DNA from: an uncultured Lachnospiraceae bacterium
GTDB taxonomy: Bacteria; Bacillota; Clostridia; Lachnospirales; Lachnospiraceae
Direction: 5' to 3'
Assembly (NCBI GenBank): GCA_910585935.1
Contig: CAJUHN010000024.1
Coordinates: forward strand, 1-24,696
Length of the DNA stretch: 24,696 bases
Shown: positions 8,615-14,804 of the stretch, piece after piece
Layout of the letters: each line of letters starts with the position of its first letter
Numbering within the stretch: the first letter of the stretch is position 1
Notes under the pieces: model-generated
The model's input: the letters and a program-made list of their open reading frames with translations, nothing else
Told to the model about the DNA's origin: nothing
The model's database searches: none
Translations under genes and position numbers: made by a program

Positions 8615-8664
8615 TAAGACCGCTTGTTTTCAACATCTTTTGATGAAGAGGGCAGGCGGTCTTA
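8615..8664 (+). other. Nested hairpin upstream of the ParB remnant
   Basis: TAAGACCGC (8615-8623) and GCGGTCTTA (8656-8664) are a perfect 9-bp inverted repeat. Inside, CATC and GATG can form a second small stem. No T-tract follows, so it is more like a structured leader or a protein site than a terminator. It lies 59 bases before the ParB-like ATG. Confidence 0.5.
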
Positions 8665-8723
8665 TCTTTCTGAAAATTGCCGAATCTCTCAAATATCTTT
8701 CAAATGACAGAAAGGTGGCAAGG

Positions 8724-9053
8724 ATGGAAGAAAACAGAAATATCAGTTTATCAGGGACAGACAAGGACAGTGTAATTACCGGAAAAGTGAAAATTGCAGA
8801 ATTACACGACTTTAAGGGACATCCATTTAAAGTAGAGTACGATATGAAATTATTTGAGCTGAGTAAAAGCATTGAGGAAAATGGTGTGCTTGTTCCGCTG
8901 ATTGTAAGAAAGAATCCGTATGGTGTCGGATATGAGATTATATCAGGTCACAGAAGAAAGATGAGAAACATTTGCTTAAGAAAAATGATCCGTATCTTGA
9001 AACAAGAGAAAAGGAAGATGAGTTTTGTGGCAGAATTGAGGTATTCGTGGTAA
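8724..9053 (+). pseudogene. Truncated ParB/Spo0J-like partition protein
   Basis: From ATG 8724 (AAAGGTGG upstream) the frame gives a good ParB N-terminal nuclease-like box: VKIAELHDFKGHPFKV, then LSKSIEENGVLVPLIVR and YEIISGHRRK, the GxRR-type CTP-binding motif. After GHRRK (about 8960) homology stops and the frame continues for about 30 unrelated residues to a stop. The HTH DNA-binding and dimerisation domains are gone, so it is not a working ParB. From 8963 another frame (EKHLLKKNDPYLETREKEDE) looks like authentic protein of a different gene, so a deletion probably joined the two. It points to a former conjugative element or plasmid. Confidence 0.7.
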
Positions 9054-10085
9054 CAAACTGGGAAACGGATATGGGAAAGCAGAACTAATGGAACATATTG
9101 ATGTGGCAATAAAGGAGAAAGCTGCTGCCGAAGCAAAAAGGATTGCAGAAGAGAGTGCAAGAGCAGAAGCTGTGCGGATTGCGGAGAAAAGGGAAAAGGC
9201 AGAAGCAGAGGCAAGGGAGAAAGTTAGAATTGCTGCAGAGAAAAAAGCTGCACTAGAGAAGGCAGAACAGAATAGAAAAGCAGAATTATCAGAAAGGAAT
9301 AGAAAACTGGCTTTAGAGCGTGAGATATCAGGGTTGAGTACTTTATGGCAAATGCCGTTCCGATGATTGGAACTCTGATTATGCAGATTATTTGATGGAA
9401 GAAAAGATAACGGATTATGATTCCAAGACAATGGAAGAGTTGTCTGTGCCGATTCTGACGAAGGAAGAATTTGAACAGAAGCAGATTGAAGCAATGCAGG
9501 AGAAAATTAGTACGAAAGCATAGGAATTATGGAACGATGCACTCAATAATATTGATAATTTAGTATATCCGCACAAGTGGGACTATCTGGACTATTTGGA
9601 AGGATTGAGATGCCGAAAGACATCAACTCTTACCTTGCAACAGGTAAAAGAGTCAATATTATCTTTTGAGGAATTCAATAAAATGAAGGAATGTGAAAGT
9701 GGCAGGTCTGTGGCTCGGGAAAATCCAGCAACGAAACCAGCTATGGATGAAAACATTGTAGTTGAGCAGGTTATGGAAGAAAGAGGGGTAACTATTGAGG
9801 GGCGAGCAAAAGAGATAGCAATATTCATTCGTGATAATTATGGAAGATATGATAATGTGCCAGTAAAGGTAAAAGCAGATTTGTTCCAATTTTCGGGTGA
9901 TGATTTATTTAAATGTGGATATGAAGCTACATTCATTGGTGTTAAAAGAGCTTAATGTGAAAATGTATAGTTCAGAACTATATGATGATTATATAAAAGT
10001 TGTAGATGTGACGGAGAAGAAGCAGTCGGACGAAACGAGAAATTTTACGTCATTTTACGGTTTTGAGTATTTTAGTGCTGTATGA
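8963..10085 (+). pseudogene. Remnant of one or two mobile-element genes with frameshifts and a TAG
   Basis: Protein-like sequence hops between frames. Frame 2 from 8963 (KKNDPYLETREKEDEFCGRI) ends at 9088. Frame 1 from about 9040 to 9366 holds GNGYGKAELMEHIDVAIKEK and an Ala/Glu/Arg-rich coiled coil. Frame 2 from about 9325 holds YGKCRSDDWNSDYADYLMEE and the helix ending QEKISTKA, then TAG at 9521-9523. The same frame continues as ELWNDALNNIDNLVYPHKWD through 9955. Frame 3 finishes with MYSSELYDDYIKVVDVTEKK to 10085. I do not recognise the family; the style is that of conjugative-element accessory genes. At least three frame changes and one nonsense codon make function unlikely. Confidence 0.6.
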
Positions 10086-10102
10086 GTTCTCATACGTTTA
10101 GA

Positions 10103-10131
10103 TTGTGATTTCAACGATTATATGATACAAT
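10103..10131 (+). promoter_or_regulatory. Promoter of the restriction-modification operon
   Basis: TTGTGA (10103-10108) and TACAAT (10126-10131) are separated by 17 bases. Transcription would start near 10138, giving a leader of about 43 bases before the TTG start of the regulator. Confidence 0.65.
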
Positions 10132-10144
10132 ATTTTCGTTGAAA
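10109..10144. promoter_or_regulatory. Putative operator: perfect 9-bp dyad around the -10 box
   Basis: TTTCAACGA (10109-10117) and TCGTTGAAA (10136-10144) are exact inverted repeats 18 bases apart. The left arm begins directly after the -35 box and the right arm covers the predicted start site, so a bound dimer would block polymerase. The gene immediately downstream encodes a small XRE protein, the obvious candidate to bind here. Confidence 0.6.
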
Positions 10145-10180
10145 CCAATCGTAAGTGTGGAGTGTATGGAGGTCACAAGC

Positions 10181-10411
10181 TTGGTGGAAAAAAGAGCAAA
10201 AATTAATTATAAACCACTATGGAAAATGCTAATAGATAAGGGGATATCTAAAGTGGAGCTTCGTGAAAAAACATCTATTGCAAGGAGTACAATGGTTAAA
10301 ATGACAAACAACGAATATGTAGCCATGGATGTGTTGGTCAGAATATGTATGGCATTAGATTGTAGCATGGATGATATCGTTGAGATAGAAAGAACAAAGG
10401 ATGGCGATTAA
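10181..10411 (+). CDS. XRE/Cro-family transcriptional regulator of the RM operon
   Basis: A 76-residue single-domain helix-turn-helix protein of the Cro/C1 type. The HTH is visible as WKMLIDKGISKVELREKTSI, followed by RSTMVKMTNNEYVAMDVLVR and the closing helix ICMALDCSMDDIVEI, as in YozG-like regulators. TTG 10181 is chosen because GGAGG lies eight bases upstream; earlier in-frame starts (10139, 10166) overlap that ribosome site or the promoter. It ends two bases before the next ATG, so it opens the RM operon. A dyad over the operon promoter suggests that it represses its own transcription, as controller proteins do in many RM systems. Binding is inferred. Confidence 0.8.
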   Translation: MVEKRAKINYKPLWKMLIDKGISKVELREKTSIARSTMVKMTNNEYVAMDVLVRICMALDCSMDDIVEIERTKDGD

Positions 10412-10413
10412 TT

Positions 10414-11199
10414 ATGCAATTGTCAGATGTTTTATCGAAACATCCAGATAAAGAATACAAGCAGATAGATGGATTTTTGATAAATAAAAAAGGTATGGCA
10501 GGGCAAAAAGTGGATGTATCAGTTGGTAGTGTGGCTTTGAATTTTTACTGTAAAAATTGTGAAGATATGAGGACTTTCTATTCAAAGCCGAGTCTGTCCT
10601 GTATTTTCGTGAATAAAAATATTGTAAGTATAGATTGTGTGCTAACTTGTCGGTGTGGAACTTCAGTTCCAGCGTGGTTTTTAGTAGAAAGCAATAATGA
10701 TATTACAGGTCTTGCACCAGAAGTCAGAATAATGAAAAAGAATGCAAGGTTATCAGAGCATGTTACTAATTCGCCCAGATATGGGGAGTACTCAACCCTT
10801 CTTGATAAAGCAGAACTTGCCTATAACGAAGGGCTTGGTGCAGGGGCAATAGTATATTTAAGAAAGGTGTTCGAGAAAATTACGATACAATCTGCGGAGG
10901 CTATGAACATTGAATATTCAAAGCATCCAGGTGGAAATCCAAGAAACTTTAAGGATTTATTGATTAAGGTTGATAAACAGTGTTCGATTATTCCAGCAGA
11001 ATTTTCTGCCAATGGATACAAGTTATTTCAGGAACTAAGTAACGTTGTACATGGTGAATATGATGAAAATTTGGGTTTGAATAAGTTTGATTCATTGTAC
11101 CGTTTGGTGATTGGAATACTTGATAATGTTAATAATCATAAAGAAATCCTTGAAGCTACAGCAGCACTTGGCTGGGATAATGGAAAAACTAATATTTAA
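10414..11199 (+). CDS. DUF4145-like protein with N-terminal zinc ribbon
   Basis: A 261-residue protein. Its N-terminal half has paired cysteines, C46-x2-C49 (FYCKNCED) and C75-x3-C79-x-C81 (IDCVLTCRCG), fitting a zinc ribbon. The C-terminal half is helical and resembles DUF4145, with GAGAIVYLRKVFEKI and the conserved-looking LFQELSNVVHGEYDE. DUF4145 domains are known fused or adjacent to type I restriction genes; the molecular role is not established. It starts two bases after the regulator stop and ends 14 bases before hsdM, within the operon. It could tune restriction activity or be an additional defence module; that is inference. Confidence 0.7.
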   Translation: MQLSDVLSKHPDKEYKQIDGFLINKKGMAGQKVDVSVGSVALNFYCKNCEDMRTFYSKPSLSCIFVNKNIVSIDCVLTCRCGTSVPAWFLVESNNDITGLAPEVRIMKKNARLSEHVTNSPRYGEYSTLLDKAELAYNEGLGAGAIVYLRKVFEKITIQSAEAMNIEYSKHPGGNPRNFKDLLIKVDKQCSIIPAEFSANGYKLFQELSNVVHGEYDENLGLNKFDSLYRLVIGILDNVNNHKEILEATAALGWDNGKTNI

Positions 11200-11213
11200 A
11201 GGAGAAATGAGAG

Positions 11214-12812
11214 ATGGCAGAATTAGAAAACAGTAAAGATCTAATCAGTGTTTTATGGAGCGGAGCAGATATTCTGCGTTCTAAAATGGATGCAAACGAG
11301 TATAAGGATTATTTGCTTGGAATCGTATTTTACAAGTACTTGTCAGATTCTTTTTTGATTAAGGTATATGACCTTATTTATGATGAAAAGCCGGAAACTT
11401 TGAAAATTGCATTGAATGCATATCGGGAAGCTTTGGGTGATGAAAGTGCAGAAGAACTTATGGATGAGATTAAGACAACCACGCATTATGTGATTGAGCC
11501 GGATTTAACATATACTTGTTTTGCAGATGCAGCAAGAAACAATTCATTCAATAGAGAGCATTTACAAAAGGCATTTAATAACATTGAACAGAGTGATCCT
11601 TTATTTGCTGATCTGTTTACAGACATTGATCTATATTCAAATCGTCTTGGTGCAGGAGATCAAAAACAGAGTGATACGATTTCAAATCTGATTAAAGAAA
11701 TAGATAAAGCAGATTTGCTTAATTCAGATGCAGATGTATTAGGAAATGCATATGAATATTTGATTGGTCAGTTTGCTTCTGAAACAGGAAAGAAAGCCGG
11801 AGAATTCTATACCCCTCAAGCGGTGTCAAAGATTTTAACAAAAATAGCAATTACGGGACAGGAAGATAAGAAAGGTTTATCTATTTACGATCCATGTATG
11901 GGTTCGGGTTCACTGCTGCTTAATGCCAAAAAATATGCGAATGATCCTAGAAATATCAAATACTATGGACAGGAGCTTATGACCTCAACATATAACCTTG
12001 CAAGAATGAATATGTTTTTACATGGAATTGCTCCTGAAAATCAGCGTCTTCGTAATGGTGATACTTTAGATGCAGATTGGCCAACCGGAGAGGAAACAGA
12101 CTTTAATATGGTTCTTATGAATCCGCCATATTCAGCGAAATGGAGTGCGGCAGCAGGTTTTTTACAAGATGAAAGATTTAGTGATTATGGAGTTCTTGCA
12201 CCGAAGTCAAAAGCTGATTATGCATTCCTTTTACATGGTCTGTATCATTTGAAAAATAATGGAACAATGGCAATTGTATTACCTCATGGAGTTTTGTTCC
12301 GTGGTGCAGCAGAGGGAAAGATAAGAGAAAAACTGCTTCGTTCGGGAAATGTATATGCTGTAATCGGCTTGCCGGCTAACCTGTTCTACAATACTTCGAT
12401 ACCTACATGTATTGTAGTGCTTAAAAAACATAGAGATGGAAGAGATGTATTGTTTATTGATGCTTCTCAGAAGTTTGATAAGGGAAAGAAGCAGAATACA
12501 ATGACGGACGAGCATATTGATTCCGTATTGGATCTTTATACGAAACGAGAAACAGTGGAAAAGGAATCATATCTCGCAAGCTTTGAAGATATTGAGAAAA
12601 ATGATTTTAATCTGAATATTCCTCGTTATGTAGACAATTTTGAACAGGAAGAAGAAATTGATTTAGATGAGTTACTCGCAGATATGGCAAGTACGGATGA
12701 AGAGCTTAATAAGGTGCAAGGGGAATTTGTATCTTTGTTAAAAGAGCTTAGAACAACCGATAACTCATTGATGGCATCATTAAATAAGTATATTGGGATG
12801 ATTGAGGGGTGA
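11214..12812 (+). CDS. hsdM: Type I restriction-modification system, methyltransferase subunit HsdM
   Basis: A 532-residue N6-adenine DNA methyltransferase subunit of normal length. The N-terminal HsdM helical domain (WSGADILRSKMDANEYKDYL) is followed by AGEFYTPQAVS, the SAM-binding motif DPCMGSGSLL (from residue 226) and catalytic motif NPPY (303-306), then the SKADYAFLLHGLYHL and PHGVLFRGAAEG blocks. All expected motifs are intact. AAAGGAG precedes the ATG. It works in the M2S1 methylase and the R2M2S1 restriction complex, protecting host DNA at the sequence read by HsdS. The stop overlaps the GTG at 12809 and lies five bases before the hsdS ATG, so the two are coupled. Confidence 0.95.
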   Translation: MAELENSKDLISVLWSGADILRSKMDANEYKDYLLGIVFYKYLSDSFLIKVYDLIYDEKPETLKIALNAYREALGDESAEELMDEIKTTTHYVIEPDLTYTCFADAARNNSFNREHLQKAFNNIEQSDPLFADLFTDIDLYSNRLGAGDQKQSDTISNLIKEIDKADLLNSDADVLGNAYEYLIGQFASETGKKAGEFYTPQAVSKILTKIAITGQEDKKGLSIYDPCMGSGSLLLNAKKYANDPRNIKYYGQELMTSTYNLARMNMFLHGIAPENQRLRNGDTLDADWPTGEETDFNMVLMNPPYSAKWSAAAGFLQDERFSDYGVLAPKSKADYAFLLHGLYHLKNNGTMAIVLPHGVLFRGAAEGKIREKLLRSGNVYAVIGLPANLFYNTSIPTCIVVLKKHRDGRDVLFIDASQKFDKGKKQNTMTDEHIDSVLDLYTKRETVEKESYLASFEDIEKNDFNLNIPRYVDNFEQEEEIDLDELLADMASTDEELNKVQGEFVSLLKELRTTDNSLMASLNKYIGMIEG

Positions 12813-12817
12813 GTAAT

Positions 12818-14014
12818 ATGAGTAAACCTAAAATTAGATTCAATGGATTCACGGAAGATTGGGAACAGCGTAAGTTGGGGGAAGTTTGTTCAAGGGTACA
12901 AGGTAATGATGGGAGAATGGAGCTTCCTACATTAACTATTTCTGCTGGAAATGGTTGGATGAAACAGGAAGATAGATTTTCGGGTAATATTGCAGGAAAG
13001 GAACAAAAGAATTATACATTACTTCACAAAGGGGAGTTATCATATAATCATGGTAATTCAAAACTGGCAAAATATGGAGCTGTTTTTTCATTGCAAACTT
13101 ATGAAGAAGCACTTGTACCAAGGGTTTATCATAGTTTCAAAGTTATAAAGGGTAACGCAGATTTTGTTGAATATTACTTTGCAACAAAATTGCCGGATAG
13201 AGAACTTGGTAAGTTGATTTCTTCTGGAGCTAGAATGGATGGTTTGTTAAATATCAGTTATGATGAATTTATGGGAATACCATTGGTGTTTCCATCAACA
13301 GCAGAACAAATGAGGATTGCGATATATTTTCGCCACTTCGATTATCTTATCACCCTTCACCAGCGAAAGTGTGAACAGACAAAAAAATTGAAGAAATTTA
13401 TGCTTCAAAAGATGTTTCCGCAAAATGGGAAAGCTGTTCCAGAAATCAGATTTAACGGATTCATGGAAGATTGGGAACAGCGTAAGTTTGGTGATTTGGG
13501 TTCGGTTTCAATGTGCAAAAGAATTTTTAAAGAGCAGACGACTTCAGAAGGAGACATCCCTTTTTACAAAATTAGCACTTTTGGCGGAGAAGCAGATGCA
13601 TTTATATCAAGAGCTCTATTTGAAGAATACAAAGAGAAATTTCAGTATCCAGAGAAAGGAGATATGCTGATCTCTGCTTCTGGAACAATTGGCAGAACCG
13701 TTGAATATACAGGGGAAGAGGCATATTTTCAGGATTCAAATATAGTTTGGTTTAAGCATGATGAAAGAGTTGATAATTCTTTTTTGAAGTGTATCTATTC
13801 TTTCGTAAAGTGGTCTGGAATAGAGGGAAGTACCATTAAGAGATTATATAATGATAATTTCCTAAAGACCAAGTTTTATCTACCTTGTGTAGAAGAACAG
13901 AAAAGGATAGGAATGTTTTTTGCCCAACTCGACCACCTCATTACCCTTCACCAGCGAAAGTGTGATGAATTGCAAAATATGAAGAAATTCATGCTACAAA
14001 ACATGTTTGTATAA
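12818..14014 (+). CDS. hsdS: Type I restriction-modification system, specificity subunit HsdS
   Basis: A 398-residue two-TRD specificity protein of typical length. Each half starts with a conserved segment (IRFNGFTEDWEQRKLG near the N-terminus, IRFNGFMEDWEQRKFG at about 207-222), continues with a variable target-recognition domain, and ends with a helix containing LITLHQRKC plus KKFMLQ. This internal pseudo-twofold layout is standard. The conserved segments are near-identical at DNA level, giving direct repeats. ATG 12818 is chosen over GTG 12809 because GAGGGGTGA is well placed for it. TRD1 and TRD2 differ, so the target is bipartite and asymmetric. The target bases cannot be read from sequence. 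Confidence 0.93.
   Translation: MSKPKIRFNGFTEDWEQRKLGEVCSRVQGNDGRMELPTLTISAGNGWMKQEDRFSGNIAGKEQKNYTLLHKGELSYNHGNSKLAKYGAVFSLQTYEEALVPRVYHSFKVIKGNADFVEYYFATKLPDRELGKLISSGARMDGLLNISYDEFMGIPLVFPSTAEQMRIAIYFRHFDYLITLHQRKCEQTKKLKKFMLQKMFPQNGKAVPEIRFNGFMEDWEQRKFGDLGSVSMCKRIFKEQTTSEGDIPFYKISTFGGEADAFISRALFEEYKEKFQYPEKGDMLISASGTIGRTVEYTGEEAYFQDSNIVWFKHDERVDNSFLKCIYSFVKWSGIEGSTIKRLYNDNFLKTKFYLPCVEEQKRIGMFFAQLDHLITLHQRKCDELQNMKKFMLQNMFV
12853..12876 (+). repeat. hsdS 5' conserved repeat, copy A
   Basis: This 24-base segment, which encodes the EDWEQRK region, is identical to 13465-13488. Its last part, TTGGGAACAGCGTAAG (12859-12874), also occurs exactly at 14232-14247 ahead of the third TRD. Confidence 0.9.
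13352..13374 (+). repeat. hsdS 3' conserved repeat, copy 1
   Basis: A 23-base segment encoding the TLHQRKC helix start after TRD1, identical to 13943-13965 after TRD2. The shorter string CTTATCACCCTTCACCAG at 13346-13363 also occurs at 14713-14730 after TRD3. Confidence 0.9.
13465..13488 (+). repeat. hsdS 5' conserved repeat, copy B
   Basis: Exact 24-base match to copy A, in the same orientation, at the start of the second half of hsdS. The 16-base core lies at 13471-13486. Confidence 0.9.
13943..13965 (+). repeat. hsdS 3' conserved repeat, copy 2
   Basis: Exact 23-base match to 13352-13374, after TRD2 and near the end of hsdS. Confidence 0.9.
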
Positions 14015-14052
14015 GAAAAATAAGCACTTAGGATGAGAAAATAATTATGAAT

Positions 14053-14075
14053 TCAAATGCCCGAAGTGCATTTGA
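14053..14075 (+). other. Hairpin between hsdS and the silent cassette
   Basis: TCAAATGC (14053-14060) and GCATTTGA (14068-14075) form an 8-bp stem with a seven-base loop, 39 bases after the hsdS stop. No T-tract follows. The rest of 14015-14220 shows no coding frame. Confidence 0.45.
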
Positions 14076-14231
14076 TAATAAGAATAACAATTGATGGCTT
14101 ACGATGTGTTTAATCTAAAGCCTAATCTCAATTAGTATTGCTGCTTGAATTATGAATTAAGATAATAAAGCCAATTGTTTAGTATTTAGCCCATTGTGAT
14201 TTTTCATTTTAAAAGAAAATATGGCTTTTGT

Positions 14232-14247
14232 TTGGGAACAGCGTAAG
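14232..14247 (+). repeat. hsdS 5' repeat core, copy C
   Basis: TTGGGAACAGCGTAAG is an exact copy of the core at 12859-12874 and 13471-13486, same strand. It lies at the very start of the cassette frame. Confidence 0.85.
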
Positions 14248-14712
14248 CTTCCTGAATTTGTGGAATTTTTCAATGGATTAACATATACACCAGATGATGT
14301 GAGGGAATCGGGTACATTGGTTTTAAGATCTTCTAATGTTAAAAATGGTGAGATTGTCGATGCAGATAATGTATATGTGGAATCAGAAAAAGTCACTTCC
14401 GAAAATGTAAAAGTTGGGGACATTATAGTAGTTGTAAGAAATGGTTCTCGTGCTTTGATCGGAAAACACGCTGAAATAAAGGAAAATATGCCCAATACGG
14501 TTATCGGAGCATTTATGTCAGGCATTCGTTCAAAACACTCATCTTTCGTAAATGCTCTGTTAGACACATCTCAATTTGAGAAAGAAATTGAGAAAAATAT
14601 GGGGGCAACTATTAACCAGATTACGGGTTATATGTTTTCAAAAATGGAGTTTATGATTCCATCATCATCAGAACAAGAGAGAATTGGGAACTATTTTAAA
14701 AGTCTCGACCAC

Positions 14713-14730
14713 CTTATCACCCTTCACCAG
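14713..14730 (+). repeat. hsdS 3' repeat, copy 3 (partial)
   Basis: CTTATCACCCTTCACCAG matches 13346-13363 exactly; the following bases diverge (TGTAAG against CGAAAG). Confidence 0.8.
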
Positions 14731-14804
14731 TGTAAGCCAAAATTGTTAAAAAAAGGCTTTTTTACATATATAATATCAAAAATGATTAGCAAAGGAGACG
14801 AAAG

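Noticed and set aside
8948..9494. Long minus-strand frames opposite the ParB zone
   Set aside because: They are Ser/Leu/Phe-rich antisense shadows of the Ala/Glu/Lys-rich plus-strand coiled coil.
12809..12817. GTG start for hsdS
   Set aside because: It overlaps the hsdM stop, but the ribosome site GAGGGGTGA is better placed for ATG 12818.
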